A DNA stretch of 64,000 nt from Ahrensia marina (GTDB taxonomy: Bacteria > Pseudomonadota > Alphaproteobacteria > Rhizobiales > Rhizobiaceae): positions 49,923-113,922 of the forward strand of contig NZ_JXMU01000015.1 of NCBI RefSeq assembly GCF_001293565.1. Direction: 5' to 3'. Under the pieces are notes generated by a model. That model was not told the DNA's origin. It saw only the letters and a program-made list of their open reading frames with translations, and made no database searches. The position numbers and the translations under genes are program-made. This document shows, piece by piece, positions 1 to 10,441 of the stretch (positions within the stretch are counted from its first letter, which is position 1; each line of letters opens with the position of its first letter).

Positions 1-1
1 C

Positions 2-826
2 TACAATGAGGATATGGACAGCGTATTCGCGCAAATTGAGGCCATCAAGTCCGGCGAAATAGACGAAATCGAAGAGCAAGTCACACACCTCAAACCGGGT
101 GCTGCCCGTAACGCTTTGGATTGCGCGATATGGGACTGGAAAGCCAAATCCACAGGCAAGCCAGTTGCAGATCAGATCTGCCGTATGGCACCGCGCCCTG
201 TGGAAACAGCGTTTACTCTTTCGCTCGACACGCCCGGCCGAATGGCGGATGCAGCGCGCGCTGCCTCGCACCGGACCGTCATTAAAATCAAGCTTGGCGG
301 CGACAATGACATTGCCTGCATGCATGCGGTAACGGCCAATGCGCCAAATTCACGTATCATTATCGATGCGAACGAAGCATGGACCAGCGATATATTCGCA
401 CAAATGATGCGCGAAGCTTCACGCTTGAAGATCGCCCTTATCGAGCAACCCTTGCCAGCCGGTGATGATGATATATTGCTCGACATCCCCCATCCGGTGC
501 CAATCTGCGCCGATGAAAGCATTCACACTAGTGAGGAGCTTGGCAATTTACGCGGTAAATATGACTTCGTGAACATCAAGCTGGATAAGACCGGCGGCTT
601 ATCCGAAGCGCTAAAACTGCGTGATCAGGCCCGCGAACTGGGCTTTGGCATCATGGTCGGCTGCATGGTCGGTTCATCACTTGCAATGGCACCTGCCGTG
701 CTGCTTGCGCAGGATGCGGAATTTGTTGATCTTGATGGACCATTATTATTGGCAAAAGACCGTAGTCCAGCCTTGAACTATTTTGGCAGTACGGTATCAC
801 CCCCAACACCATCGCTGTGGGGATAA
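2..826 (+). CDS. Dipeptide epimerase / N-acetyl-D-Glu racemase-like enolase-superfamily enzyme (5' end cut by window)
   Basis: The reading frame is open from the first bases of the window, so the N-terminal cap domain lies mostly outside; about 275 residues of a usual 320-360 are present. Visible enolase-superfamily motifs are KIKLGG (KxK-type catalytic lysine), DANEAW and IEQPLP (metal ligands), ADES (third ligand) and VNIKLDKTGG (second catalytic lysine). The VGCMVGSS and DLDGPLLL stretches are typical of the L-Ala-D/L-Glu epimerase branch. In alphaproteobacteria close relatives include DgcA, which racemises N-acetyl-D-glutamate in D-glutamate breakdown; deciding between these needs the missing upstream neighbour (dgcN). 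It is followed after 15 nt by the SDR gene, probably in one operon. Confidence 0.85.
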   Translation, partial: YNEDMDSVFAQIEAIKSGEIDEIEEQVTHLKPGAARNALDCAIWDWKAKSTGKPVADQICRMAPRPVETAFTLSLDTPGRMADAARAASHRTVIKIKLGGDNDIACMHAVTANAPNSRIIIDANEAWTSDIFAQMMREASRLKIALIEQPLPAGDDDILLDIPHPVPICADESIHTSEELGNLRGKYDFVNIKLDKTGGLSEALKLRDQARELGFGIMVGCMVGSSLAMAPAVLLAQDAEFVDLDGPLLLAKDRSPALNYFGSTVSPPTPSLWG

Positions 827-841
827 AACCGGGAGAGAAAA

Positions 842-1618
842 ATGGATCTAGGTATCAAAGGCCGCAAGGCAATCGTTTGCGCTTCCAGCCGGGGCCTTGG
901 CAAAGGCTGCGCACTCAATCTGGCCGATGCCGGTGTTGATTTAACGATCAATGGCCGCGACGAAAAAATCACCCATGCAACTGCCGAAGAACTTCGTGCC
1001 AAAGGCGTCGAGGTAAACGTGGTTCTGGGCGATGTTTCTGACCACGAAACTCAAGATGCCTTGCTGAAGGCCTGTCCCGAGCCGGATATTCTTGTCAACA
1101 ATAATGGCGGGCCACCGCTTAAAGATTTCAGAGAGCTTGACCGTGAAGCCATTTTGCAGGGCGTAACGCAAAATATGGTAACCCCGATCGAACTGATGCA
1201 ACGTGTCGTCGACGGCATGGCAGAACGTCAATTCGGACGTATAATCAACATCACATCCCTGTCTGTTTACAACCCGATTTTGGGCCTTGACCTTTCGTCC
1301 GGCGCCCGCGCGGGCCTGACAGCATTTTTGGCGGGAATTGCCCGTTCCGTCGCTGATAAAAACGTTACGATAAACAACATCTTGCCAGGAAAGTTTGATA
1401 CTGACCGTATCCGCAATACAATTGTTTTTGCAGCCGACAAAAAAGGCCTTGAGGCTGATGTTGAGAAAGCAAATCAAATGGCGATGATTCCGGCCAAACG
1501 TTTTGGAACCATTGAAGAGTTTGGCGCAACGGCAGCATTTTTAGCGTCGGCTCACGCAGGTTATATGACGGGTCAGAACATCCTTCTGGATGGCGGTGTT
1601 TACCCGAGCGCTTTTTAA
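842..1618 (+). CDS. SDR family oxidoreductase with altered active site
   Basis: 258 residues, usual SDR length. The N-terminal Rossmann loop reads CASSRGLGKG (a TGxxxGxG variant) and the NNAG motif is NNNGG. The catalytic Ser is in INITS (S139), but the expected YxxxK is SSGAR (S152, R156), so both catalytic Tyr and Lys are replaced. Related 3-oxoacyl-ACP-reductase-like SDRs with this kind of replacement exist in rhizobia and their chemistry is poorly known. A GGGAGAG ribosome site lies just upstream of the ATG. The gene follows the epimerase closely and may act on the same compound, but the substrate is not visible from sequence. Confidence 0.85.
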   Translation: MDLGIKGRKAIVCASSRGLGKGCALNLADAGVDLTINGRDEKITHATAEELRAKGVEVNVVLGDVSDHETQDALLKACPEPDILVNNNGGPPLKDFRELDREAILQGVTQNMVTPIELMQRVVDGMAERQFGRIINITSLSVYNPILGLDLSSGARAGLTAFLAGIARSVADKNVTINNILPGKFDTDRIRNTIVFAADKKGLEADVEKANQMAMIPAKRFGTIEEFGATAAFLASAHAGYMTGQNILLDGGVYPSAF

Positions 1619-1708
1619 TTTTCAGATAAAGTGTTTCGCATTAATGACGCTCGACCGCAGTGATGTGCTTCACTAACACTATTGTTCCAACGGATTCAGG
1701 ATACGGCC

Positions 1709-4024
1709 ATGTCAGATAAAGATGAGCAAGAAAAGAAACTCTCCGATTTTGAGGAAAGCGCGCTCTTCTACCACCGATATCCGCAGCCCGGAAAGCTGGA
1801 AATTCAAGCCACCAAGCCGCTCGGCAACCAGCGCGATTTGGCATTGGCCTATTCGCCCGGTGTCGCAGCTCCATGCCTTGAGATCGCAAAAGACGAAAAC
1901 AAAGCGGCCGATTATACAGCACGCGGCAATCTTGTCGGCGTGGTTTCCAATGGCTCGGCCGTTCTCGGGCTCGGCAATATTGGCGCACTGGCATCTAAGC
2001 CGGTGATGGAGGGCAAGGCCGTCCTGTTCAAGAAATTTGCCGGTATTGATGTATTCGATATTGAAATCGACGCACCGGATGTCGACACGATGGTTCAGGT
2101 CACCAAATCTCTGGAACCGACTTTCGGCGGCATTAATCTGGAAGATATTAAATCGCCGGAATGTTTCGAGGTTGAAGAACAACTTCGCAAACAGATGAAA
2201 ATTCCTGTTTTTCATGATGATCAGCATGGCACGGCCATTATTGTGGCGGCGGCTATTCTCAACGGTCTCGAACTTGCCGGTAAAGACATTAAAACAGCCA
2301 AAATCGTTACGTCCGGCGCTGGTGCTGCTGCTCTAGCCTGTCTGAATCTACTTGTTGAGCTTGGCGCGCCCTACGAAAACATCATGGTCACCGACATTGA
2401 TGGTGTTGTCTATAAAGGCCGGCCTATTCCGTGTGACAGATGGAAATGCCTGTTCGAGCGCGAAACCGATAAACGCACATTGGCCGAGGCCATTGAGGGC
2501 GCAGATGTTTTCCTCGGACTATCTGCCGCCGGCGTTCTGAAGCCCGAATATCTAAAATCAATGGCTGAAAAACCGCTTGTCATGGCCTTGGCCAACCCGA
2601 CACCGGAAATCATGCCAGATCAGGCAAGAGCGGCCCGCCCTGATGCGATGATCTGTACAGGCAGGTCCGATTTCCCCAATCAGGTCAACAATGTTCTTTG
2701 TTTCCCTTACATTTTCCGCGGTGCGCTTGATGTCGGCGCAACGGCGATCAACGAGGAAATGAAAATGGCGGCGGTGCGTGCCATTGCCCAGCTTGCACGC
2801 GAAGAACCGTCCGATGTTGCAGCCCGTGCATATTCGGGTGAAACGCCGACCTTCGGACCGGAATATCTGATCCCGTCACCATTTGATCAGCGCTTGATTT
2901 TACGCATCGCGCCCGCAGTTGCCAAAGCAGCCGAAGACAGCGGTGTTGCAACCCGTCCGATTACGGATCATGAAGCCTATATGGACAGGCTGAACCGCTT
3001 TGTGTTCCGCTCCGGTCTGGCAATGAAGCCAATCTTTGCGGCAGCGCAGGCCGCGCCTATGCAGCGCGTTATCTATGCCGAGGGTGAAGATGAGCGCGTA
3101 TTGCGTGCCGCGCAGATCGTTATCGAAGACAAGATCGCGCAGCCTATCCTTGTTGGCCGTCCGGAAGTGATCACGGCCCGCCTTGAACGCTTTGGCCTTC
3201 GTATCCGCCCTGAGCGTGACTTTGAACTGATCAATCCGCATAGCGACCCGCGTTACCGTGATTATGTGGATGATCTTATTCGCATTGCCGGAAGAAAAGG
3301 CGTCACACCTTTTGTTGCCCGCACATTGGTACGCACAAACGCAACAACCATTTCGGCTCTCGCTCTTATGCGCGGCGATGCCGATGCGATGCTGTGTGGT
3401 CTTGAAGGCCGCTATGAACGTCACTTGCGCTCTGTGCGCGAGATTGTTGGCATGAAAGAAGGTGCACGTGATCTATCCGCACTATCAATCCTTATTTCGC
3501 AGCGCGGCCTGACATTCTATACCGACACCTATGTGTCGCTTGATCCATGCGCTGAAGAACTGGCGGAGATGACAATTCTTGCGGCAGAAGAAATTCGCCG
3601 CTTTGGCGTTGAGCCGAAAGCAGCCCTGGTGTCCCATTCCAACTTTGGCTCGCGGCCTTCGGAATCGGCAAGTAAAATGCGCCGCGCTACCGAAATATTG
3701 CATAAAATCGCACCGGAAATCATGGCTGATGGCGAAATGCATTCAGACAGTGCATTAGTGCCGGAATTGCGTGAACGGGTATTCCAGCACTCTCTTCTGG
3801 AAGGTGAAGCCAATCTTCTTGTTTTCCCGAATCTGGACGCGGCCAACATCACGCTCAATGCCGTGAAATCCATGACTGACTCACTTCATGTCGGTCCGAT
3901 TTTGCTAGGTGTCGCCCGCCCTGCCCATGTGATCACAACCTCCGTGACCTCAAGAGGCGTGGTGAATATGACAGCTATTGCTGCCGTTGAAGCTGCACAA
4001 CAGCAGGCCTCTGCTGCCAGGTAA
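1709..4024 (+). CDS. maeB: NADP-dependent malic enzyme (MaeB type)
   Basis: Oxidative decarboxylation of malate to pyruvate with NADP, linking the TCA cycle to acetyl-CoA and NADPH supply. The protein has an N-terminal malic domain ([27 protein letters not shown]), an NAD(P)-binding domain ([10 protein letters not shown]) and, from about residue 420, a phosphotransacetylase-like domain, the standard fused MaeB layout of about 760-770 residues. A longer frame starts at TTG 1682, but ATG 1709 has AGGA 7 nt upstream and gives a typical 771-residue protein starting [10 protein letters not shown]. The PTA-like part in MaeB is regulatory rather than a working acyltransferase. It stands alone, with its own short upstream gap. 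Confidence 0.96.
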   Translation: MSDKDEQEKKLSDFEESALFYHRYPQPGKLEIQATKPLGNQRDLALAYSPGVAAPCLEIAKDENKAADYTARGNLVGVVSNGSAVLGLGNIGALASKPVMEGKAVLFKKFAGIDVFDIEIDAPDVDTMVQVTKSLEPTFGGINLEDIKSPECFEVEEQLRKQMKIPVFHDDQHGTAIIVAAAILNGLELAGKDIKTAKIVTSGAGAAALACLNLLVELGAPYENIMVTDIDGVVYKGRPIPCDRWKCLFERETDKRTLAEAIEGADVFLGLSAAGVLKPEYLKSMAEKPLVMALANPTPEIMPDQARAARPDAMICTGRSDFPNQVNNVLCFPYIFRGALDVGATAINEEMKMAAVRAIAQLAREEPSDVAARAYSGETPTFGPEYLIPSPFDQRLILRIAPAVAKAAEDSGVATRPITDHEAYMDRLNRFVFRSGLAMKPIFAAAQAAPMQRVIYAEGEDERVLRAAQIVIEDKIAQPILVGRPEVITARLERFGLRIRPERDFELINPHSDPRYRDYVDDLIRIAGRKGVTPFVARTLVRTNATTISALALMRGDADAMLCGLEGRYERHLRSVREIVGMKEGARDLSALSILISQRGLTFYTDTYVSLDPCAEELAEMTILAAEEIRRFGVEPKAALVSHSNFGSRPSESASKMRRATEILHKIAPEIMADGEMHSDSALVPELRERVFQHSLLEGEANLLVFPNLDAANITLNAVKSMTDSLHVGPILLGVARPAHVITTSVTSRGVVNMTAIAAVEAAQQQASAAR

Positions 4025-4100
4025 ATGGACGCAATAAAAAATTAACGCTATCATCAGGCTTTCGGGTTTGATACGCATTTTACTGCAATTTTAATCATAT

Positions 4101-4128
4101 GCGCGTTTTTTCCTGATAGAAAACGCGC
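4101..4128 (+). terminator. Stem-loop downstream of maeB, probable terminator
   Basis: Perfect 9-bp stem: GCGCGTTTT (4101-4109) pairs with AAAACGCGC (4120-4128) across a 10-nt loop. It lies 77 nt after the maeB stop. The following AGTTTG is not a clean U-tract, so termination strength is uncertain; on the other strand the stem is followed by AAAAA-poor sequence. Confidence 0.45.
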
Positions 4129-4166
4129 AGTTTGATGGCATTCATATGGTTGAGGCGTAGTATAAA

Positions 4167-5243
4167 TTGCTGGGTACAAGAGCTTCATTGTTGACATTCA
4201 TAGGGCGCTTCGCGGCCTTTGTTGTCGTGCTTGCAACGCTCATTTCTGTGCCTGTGTCAGATGCAAATGCCAACGCGCGACAATGTTCTATTTTGCAGCG
4301 GCAATTATCATCCTTGAGCGGTGGCTCCAGCAATTACGCCAAATATGATGCGGCAGCCGAGCGTCAGAGCACCGAAATCTGGTATGTCAAACGCGATATG
4401 CGCCGTGCAAATTGCAGATCGTCAAACAGCAGACAATGCCGTGCAATGTCAGCCACATTGCGCAAAATGAACGCCAACTACAAAGCACTCATTCGCAAGC
4501 GCGAGAGTTTTCGCGGTGGTTCAACCCGGCAAAGCCGCCTTATCAAACGTAAACTCGCGGCCTTAAATTGCGACGGCTCTGGCAATAACCGCAGAAAGTC
4601 GGTGATTGTGAACCGCAACACAAATCAGAATCAGATTTTGACGCCGTCAATTCCTACAGGCGGCGGATACCGCACCATGTGCGTGCGTACATGCGACGGC
4701 TATTATTTCCCTGTCTCACATGCGTCTTCACAAAGTGATTTCAAACGCGATGAAGCAATATGCAATGCCTTATGTCCCGCAACAGAATCACGATTGTTTG
4801 TCTATAAGAACAGTACCGAAGCCCAAAGCGAGGAAATGGTTTCGCTGGAAGGCAAGCCTTACACCGAGCTGCCGACAGCCTTTAAATACCGCACCCAAAC
4901 ACGCAGCCCGTCTTGCAGTTGTGGCGCAGCCGATCCTGCATCTGTAGGTCTTTCAACAGGTCTGGAGGATGAAAAGGCTGAAGAAAAACAGGCCGATCCT
5001 TTGCTGGAACGCCTGCCAGCACCAACCAAGCGCCCCAATCTGTTTGCCGATGCTGAATCACGCGCCAATGCCGAGACCGGCATCACGCCGGAAACGATGA
5101 AGCAATTTATCAATCAAAAGACCAAAGGGGAAATCATGGCAAGCGCCAATGAACGCTCTGTCAGGGTCGTCGGGCCAGTATTTCTTCCCGACCCAGAAGC
5201 GGCAATAGATCTGCAAGCTCCGGCCCCCACGCGCGTCCAGTAA
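4167..5243 (+). CDS. Secreted DUF2865 domain protein
   Basis: No ATG is available; the frame opens after a stop at 4158, with TTG codons at 4167, 4188 and 4191. TTG 4188 has AAGAG 5 nt upstream and is an alternative start. A signal peptide follows (hydrophobic [16 protein letters not shown], then ANAN/AR). The mature part is Cys-rich, with a basic helical N-half ([22 protein letters not shown]), a central [13 protein letters not shown] motif and a C-terminal [12 protein letters not shown] motif, the pattern of DUF2865, a rhizobial family of unknown function. The last 83 nt overlap the 3' end of gltX on the opposite strand; the conserved C-terminal motif lies inside the overlap, so it is not an artefact of a missed stop. 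Confidence 0.82.
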   Translation: MLGTRASLLTFIGRFAAFVVVLATLISVPVSDANANARQCSILQRQLSSLSGGSSNYAKYDAAAERQSTEIWYVKRDMRRANCRSSNSRQCRAMSATLRKMNANYKALIRKRESFRGGSTRQSRLIKRKLAALNCDGSGNNRRKSVIVNRNTNQNQILTPSIPTGGGYRTMCVRTCDGYYFPVSHASSQSDFKRDEAICNALCPATESRLFVYKNSTEAQSEEMVSLEGKPYTELPTAFKYRTQTRSPSCSCGAADPASVGLSTGLEDEKAEEKQADPLLERLPAPTKRPNLFADAESRANAETGITPETMKQFINQKTKGEIMASANERSVRVVGPVFLPDPEAAIDLQAPAPTRVQ

Positions 5244-6540
5244 GCGCAATACGCAGCGGCATGAATAGTCCGCGTCCCTTGCGACCGGAACTTGCCTTCA
5301 GCGCATCCGTCCACTGCTTCCATGTCTGATTGTCAACCGGACCTTCGGGCAAAGCATCAAATGCATCGCTTGCGAATTCCAGATCATCGCCTTCCAAAAC
5401 CGCATCGCTTGCTTTTCCGTTTGCAATGATCGGCCACCAGTCACCGGCATCAGAGACTTTCTTCAGGTTTTTGACGATCAGTGTCCAAAAGTCTTTTGCG
5501 CGCTCATCAGCAACATCCACACCGGCAGCACTCAGACGCTCTTTGACATCATCAAATGTCAGGGCGTGAACCAGCGTTTCATTGAGGCCGTCCAGTTCTG
5601 CAGGATCAAACTTTGCTGCCGATTTCGTTGTCGATGTAATATCAAACAATTCAGCCAAGGCCTTCATATCAGGCACAGCCGATACATTTTCAGATGTCCC
5701 AATCAGCACCGCCAGCGAATTGACCGCCATTGGCTCATAACCGCCTTCTTCAAGGCTCTTGATGGAAAGCGCGCCCGTGCGCTTGGAAAGTCCCTCACCG
5801 CTGATTGTCGTCAATAGATTGTGGTGACCGAATTGCGGCGCTGTTGCCCCCATGGCTTCAAACAGTGCAATCTGCGCGCCCGTATTGGTGACGTGATCAT
5901 CACCGCGAATAATATGCGTAACACCCATTTCGATGTCATCAACCACAGACGGAAGTGTGTAGAGATAGGTGCCGTCCTCGCGGATCAACACAGGGTCGGA
6001 CATGGAAGCAAGATCAACTGCCTGACGGCCGCGAACAGCGTCTTCAAACACGATTTCAGTACGCTTAGTCGTGAACGGATCATTTTCGAAATTAGGTAGC
6101 AAAAAGCGCCAATGCGGCTTGCGTCCTTCGGCTTCAAACGCTGCTTTTTCCTCATCCGTAAGCTTCAGCGCCTCGCGACCATAGAGCGGCGGCAATTTTC
6201 GGCCAAGCCGGATTTTACGGCGGCGTTCCAGTTCATCAGCCGTTTCATAGCATGGGTAAAGCAGTCCGGCATCTTTGAGCCTTTGCGCGGCTTCATCGTA
6301 ATTTGCCATACGTTTGGACTGATATTCGACACGGTGCGGCTTAACGCCGAGCCAGTTTAAGTCTTTTGCGATTTGCTCTGCATATTCCGCTTTTGAGCGC
6401 GCTATATCCGTGTCGTCATAGCGCAGCACGAACTGACCGTCATTTTTTAGCGCATACAGCCAATTGAACAATGCGGTACGCACATTGCCAATATGAATAA
6501 AACCGGTGGGTGAAGGAGCAAATCTAACTGTAACTGACAT
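5161..6540 (-). CDS. gltX: Glutamate--tRNA ligase
   Basis: Class I aminoacyl-tRNA synthetase charging tRNA-Glu; in alphaproteobacteria that lack GlnRS, one of two GltX copies also charges tRNA-Gln for later amidation. HIGH motif as HIGN in [19 protein letters not shown] near residue 17, and the KMSKS equivalent as GLSKRTG. 459 residues is normal. The start is the ATG at 6540. The 3' end overlaps the convergent DUF2865 gene by 83 nt. Which of the two paralogues this is cannot be decided from this window alone. Confidence 0.96.
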   Translation of the reverse strand: MSVTVRFAPSPTGFIHIGNVRTALFNWLYALKNDGQFVLRYDDTDIARSKAEYAEQIAKDLNWLGVKPHRVEYQSKRMANYDEAAQRLKDAGLLYPCYETADELERRRKIRLGRKLPPLYGREALKLTDEEKAAFEAEGRKPHWRFLLPNFENDPFTTKRTEIVFEDAVRGRQAVDLASMSDPVLIREDGTYLYTLPSVVDDIEMGVTHIIRGDDHVTNTGAQIALFEAMGATAPQFGHHNLLTTISGEGLSKRTGALSIKSLEEGGYEPMAVNSLAVLIGTSENVSAVPDMKALAELFDITSTTKSAAKFDPAELDGLNETLVHALTFDDVKERLSAAGVDVADERAKDFWTLIVKNLKKVSDAGDWWPIIANGKASDAVLEGDDLEFASDAFDALPEGPVDNQTWKQWTDALKASSGRKGRGLFMPLRIALTGRAWGPELADLLPLLGREEILARRP

Positions 6541-6586
6541 AAAAGTCGCCTAACCAAGGATGTAAAATTTTGCAAGCAGAATTGAT

Positions 6587-7804
6587 CTATGCCGTTGCAT
6601 TGCGTTTTAAAAGCGCGCGCGAAACAAAAGTCATGATACCGCAGGCGACAACACAATATAATCCCATTGCGATAATCTGGCTTGAGTAAGATACGCCAAT
6701 ATCAATCAGCCAGCCTGTTAGCCCCGGCCCTGCCGCCGTCATAAACACCATCATTGCAACCGTTATCGCCCTGATGGAGCCAAGATGTTTTGTACCATAA
6801 ATTTCCGGCCACACAGCACCAAACAAAGTGGATGAAAAACCGTATGATGTGCCAAGCAGTGCCATGAAAACAAAGGCCGACCACTGGGCATCGGCACCGC
6901 CAAGCACGAAACAAGCCAATGATAGCGGAATGAGGAAGGTCGGCAGTAAAGCAACCGCCGAAAACCGGTCAACCAGCGCGCCGGCAATCAGAACAAACCC
7001 GATTGTAAAAATGGCCATGACAGAAAATGCCGATGCAAACACCGTTAAAGACCAGCCGCGTAATTCAACCAAGTAAACCTGATGGAAAAAGATCGTGGTG
7101 CCGATAAATGCCGGTGCCAGCATGCCGACCAGTAAAAGCCAGAATAAAACATCGCGCAGCGCTTCGGGCCGTGTCCAGTCACGCACGGCTGTCACTTTCG
7201 GCTCCGGGTCGGATGCCTGCCGTTCACGGTCTTTCGATACCAGCTTTGTAATTACCGGCAAAGCAAAGAAAATCAGCACAGCAGCGCACAAGATCCAGCT
7301 ATTGCGCCAACCAATGGCACCGGCAACAAATACAAAAATAAACGGAAATACAGCCTCACCCGTATTGTGGCCGATTGTCACCAGCGAAACCGCTTTTCCC
7401 CTATTGGCGGCAAACCAACGCGCCGTAGCAGTCAGCGCATTTTGCGTCATCATCGCCTGACCAAACAGTCGGAGCAGGTAAATTGTTAAAATCAGTGCAA
7501 CAATATGCGTGGAAAAAGCCATTCCAAGCGCGCCGAGCGCCAGCATGGGAACAATCATCATTGTTACTTGCGCCGGTGTGAACCTGTCAACAATTTTACC
7601 AAGCCAGGGCAATGTCAGCGCACTGCACAGCGTTGCAATCATATAAATAAAGCCGAACTGACCGTGACTCAGCCCATATTCGCTACGAATTTCTCCTGCC
7701 GATAACGATATGAAAAACGTTTGTCCGAAGGATGAAAAGAAAGTCAGTAAAAACGCGCCGCCGATCCAGCGTGCATTACTAGAAAGAAATTGAAAAATAG
7801 ACAC
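6587..7804 (-). CDS. MFS transporter, translationally coupled to nadE
   Basis: 405 residues with about 12 hydrophobic helices and a loop 2-3 motif GKIVDRF. A large hydrophilic loop in the middle (KLVSKDRERQASDPEPK) separates two six-helix halves. The start codon is GTG at 7804, which follows the nadE stop codon (TAA) with no nucleotide between them, so translation very likely depends on termination of nadE. The cargo is unknown; linkage to NAD synthesis could mean a pyridine or carboxylate substrate but that is inference only. Confidence 0.85.
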   Translation of the reverse strand: MSIFQFLSSNARWIGGAFLLTFFSSFGQTFFISLSAGEIRSEYGLSHGQFGFIYMIATLCSALTLPWLGKIVDRFTPAQVTMMIVPMLALGALGMAFSTHIVALILTIYLLRLFGQAMMTQNALTATARWFAANRGKAVSLVTIGHNTGEAVFPFIFVFVAGAIGWRNSWILCAAVLIFFALPVITKLVSKDRERQASDPEPKVTAVRDWTRPEALRDVLFWLLLVGMLAPAFIGTTIFFHQVYLVELRGWSLTVFASAFSVMAIFTIGFVLIAGALVDRFSAVALLPTFLIPLSLACFVLGGADAQWSAFVFMALLGTSYGFSSTLFGAVWPEIYGTKHLGSIRAITVAMMVFMTAAGPGLTGWLIDIGVSYSSQIIAMGLYCVVACGIMTFVSRALLKRNATA

Positions 7805-9481
7805 TTATGTCCGATCTCTGAATCTGTTTGTTATCGGATAGCGACGGTCACGGCCAAATTGCTTGCGGGTGATTTTAACCCCCGGCGCTGACTGACGGCG
7901 TTTGTACTCCGCGATATAAAGCAAGTGCTCAATGCGGTGCACCAATTCGCGCTCATGGCCGCGCTCGACAATTTCGTCGACGCCCATTTCACCTTCAACA
8001 AGACATTCCAGAATGTCATCCAACACCGGATAAGGCGGCAGGGAATCCTGATCTGTTTGATCCGGCCGCAGTTCGGCAGAAGGCGCTTTGTCGATTATGT
8101 TTTGCGGAATAACTTCACCAGACGGACCAAATGCTGTTGCGGGCACTTGAGTGTTGCGCCAACGCGCAAGCGCATAAACCTGCATCTTGTAAAGGTCTTT
8201 GATCGGATTGAAGCCGCCATTCATGTCGCCGTAAAGCGTCGCATAACCAACAGACATTTCTGATTTATTGCCGGTTGTTACAACCATCGACCCGAATTTG
8301 TTGGAAATCGCCATCAAAATTGTACCGCGCGTACGACTTTGCAGATTTTCCTCGGTAACACCGTCTTCGGTACCCTCAAACATGTCCGAAAGTGAGGATG
8401 TGAAGCCTTCCACCGGCTCGAAAATCGGCACCACATCATAACGGCAACCAAGCGCTTTTGCGCCTGCTTCCGCATCAATGAGCGATTCTTTGGCCGTATA
8501 GGTGTAAGGCATCATAACGCAGCGCACGCGCTCCTCACCGAGCGCATCAACCGCTAATGCGGCGCAGATCGCGCTATCAATACCGCCCGACATGCCAAGA
8601 ACGACGTTTTTAAACCCGTTCTTGTTCACATAATCACGAAGGCCAAACATGCAGGCGCGGTAATCGGCCTCTTCCGCATCAGGAATTTTTGAACGCGGAC
8701 CGTCAGTACACACCCAGACGTCATCCTTGCGCTTCCAGGTGGAAATACTTGTTTGTTCTTCAAACTGGCTCATCTGGAAAGCAAGCGAACGGTCAGCGTT
8801 AAACGCAAAGGAAGCACCGTCAAATACAAGTTCGTCCTGCCCGCCCAGCAAAGCACAATATATTATCGGCAATTCAGATTCGATAACCTGCTTGATCACG
8901 ACCTGATGACGAATGTCGACTTTGCCGCGGTAATAAGGCGAACCGTTCGGCACCAATAATATTTCCGCGCCGCTTTCCGCCAGTGTTTCGCAAACACCCA
9001 GATGCCCCCAAATATCTTCGCAGATGGGAATGCCTATACGCACACCGCGAAAATTAACCGGCCCCGGCATTTCACCGGCATTAAAAACGCGCTTTTCGTC
9101 AAACTCGCCATAATTGGGCAAATCTACCTTGTAGCGCTCGGCAATGATTTCGCCCTCATCAATCACCATAACGGCGTTATAGCGCTTGCCATCACGAAAC
9201 AGCGGCACTCCCATAACAGCGCCCGGCCCGTCATTGGTTGCCTTTGCAAAGTCCTCGACCGCAGCCTCACAAGCGCTAAGGAATGCTGGACGCATCACCA
9301 AATCTTCAGGCGGATAGCCAGAGATAAAAAGCTCAGGGTAAAGCACCAGATCAGCACCGTGACGTTTGGCGTCCTGATAAGCTTCAAGAGCAAGTTTCAA
9401 ATTGCCGGCAATATCGCCCACCGTCGGGTTTAGCTGGGCAACGGCGATACGCAATGTGTTGAGAGTCGAATTATTTTCCAT
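7805..9481 (-). CDS. nadE: Glutamine-dependent NAD+ synthase
   Basis: Amidates nicotinic acid adenine dinucleotide to NAD+ using glutamine. The N-terminal nitrilase-type amidase domain (residues 1-270) shows the Glu-Lys-Cys triad: E50 in YPELFISGY, K118 in RYKVDLPNY and C154 in IPICEDIW. The C-terminal synthetase domain has the pyrophosphatase loop SGGIDS (298-303). 558 residues is standard for the two-domain enzyme. No clear Shine-Dalgarno precedes the ATG at 9481. First gene of a two-gene unit with the MFS carrier. Confidence 0.97.
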   Translation of the reverse strand: MENNSTLNTLRIAVAQLNPTVGDIAGNLKLALEAYQDAKRHGADLVLYPELFISGYPPEDLVMRPAFLSACEAAVEDFAKATNDGPGAVMGVPLFRDGKRYNAVMVIDEGEIIAERYKVDLPNYGEFDEKRVFNAGEMPGPVNFRGVRIGIPICEDIWGHLGVCETLAESGAEILLVPNGSPYYRGKVDIRHQVVIKQVIESELPIIYCALLGGQDELVFDGASFAFNADRSLAFQMSQFEEQTSISTWKRKDDVWVCTDGPRSKIPDAEEADYRACMFGLRDYVNKNGFKNVVLGMSGGIDSAICAALAVDALGEERVRCVMMPYTYTAKESLIDAEAGAKALGCRYDVVPIFEPVEGFTSSLSDMFEGTEDGVTEENLQSRTRGTILMAISNKFGSMVVTTGNKSEMSVGYATLYGDMNGGFNPIKDLYKMQVYALARWRNTQVPATAFGPSGEVIPQNIIDKAPSAELRPDQTDQDSLPPYPVLDDILECLVEGEMGVDEIVERGHERELVHRIEHLLYIAEYKRRQSAPGVKITRKQFGRDRRYPITNRFRDRT

Positions 9482-9529
9482 AAAACGGATGTAGCGTGGC
9501 TTTTAAAGACACGCAATCGTGTGCGCAGC

Positions 9530-10330
9530 CTAATTAAACGCAAATGCGTTCATCGCCAACGCCCCGAACTCATGACTTTCATGCAGCATCTGACTTTTAT
9601 TTAAACGTCCGGCTCCCAGCGCAGCAAAGAACGGCGCAATATGCTCTTCTGTCGGATGGTTTTGCCGCGCATTAGGCGCTAGAGCGCGATAGTCCAAGAG
9701 CGCATCAACATCGCCGTTTTCCAAATGTTTTATCATCCATTGTTCAAACTCGATCACCCAATCCGGTGCTGCTGCGTGGCGCTCTGTCAGACCGTTTGCA
9801 CCAAATACAGCGCGCAAATTATGCGTAAACGAGCCTGACCCGATAATGGCAACATCATCGGCAAGGACAGAGCGCAATGCCTTGCCCAACTCAAAGTGCC
9901 ACTTTGCATCACGGTTGGGGCTAACTGAGATTTGAACAACCGGCACATCTGCGGCCGCGTTAAGCAGCATAAGCGGCACCCAGGTACCGTGATCATAGCC
10001 GCGATTTTCAATTGCCTTCGCTTCATAGCCCGCACTTGTCAGAGCGTGCGCAGCATCTTTAGCAAGTTTTGGCGCGCCCGGCGCATCATAGCTCAACGCA
10101 TTTAATCGCCGGTCAAAGCCGCCAAAATCGTAAATCATTTCAGGCGCTGCATCCGCTGTGAGCAAAATTTCATCTGATTCAAAATGAGCACTCGCCACCA
10201 CATAAGCCGCCGGCTTTTCAACCTGGCTGCCATAGTCTTTCAGGAAGCGCGCAGCCGTTGTGTCAGCCAGAACAAGGTCAGGCGCACCATGAGAAATAAA
10301 CAAAGCATCAGGATATCTATTATGTGACAT
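9530..10330 (-). CDS. DODA-type extradiol aromatic dioxygenase family protein
   Basis: 266 residues. A longer frame reaches 10408, but ATG 10330 has AAGGAG 7 nt upstream and gives the family-like N-terminus MSHNRYPDALFISHGAP. Motifs: SHGAP (metal His), YDHGTWVPL, VQISVSPN and SGSFTHNLR (second metal His), as in 4,5-DOPA/class III LigB-type ring-cleaving dioxygenases. The natural substrate of the bacterial members is mostly unknown; several are catechol- or pterin-associated. It forms a probable single-gene unit with its own promoter (TTGACA at 10403-10408 on the minus strand). Confidence 0.87.
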   Translation of the reverse strand: MSHNRYPDALFISHGAPDLVLADTTAARFLKDYGSQVEKPAAYVVASAHFESDEILLTADAAPEMIYDFGGFDRRLNALSYDAPGAPKLAKDAAHALTSAGYEAKAIENRGYDHGTWVPLMLLNAAADVPVVQISVSPNRDAKWHFELGKALRSVLADDVAIIGSGSFTHNLRAVFGANGLTERHAAAPDWVIEFEQWMIKHLENGDVDALLDYRALAPNARQNHPTEEHIAPFFAALGAGRLNKSQMLHESHEFGALAMNAFAFN

Positions 10331-10441
10331 CAATATTCTCCTTACTCTGGAGAATGTGCGCCCTGACCATGGCTCCGACAAGTCATGTAATACAAGACAG
10401 ATTGTCAACTATATGCAGACAAACGCAATGATCATCGTTCG

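Noticed and set aside
2900..3424. 174-codon open frame on the minus strand inside maeB
   Set aside because: Lies wholly opposite a well-conserved enzyme gene, with no domain and no ribosome site; a shadow frame.
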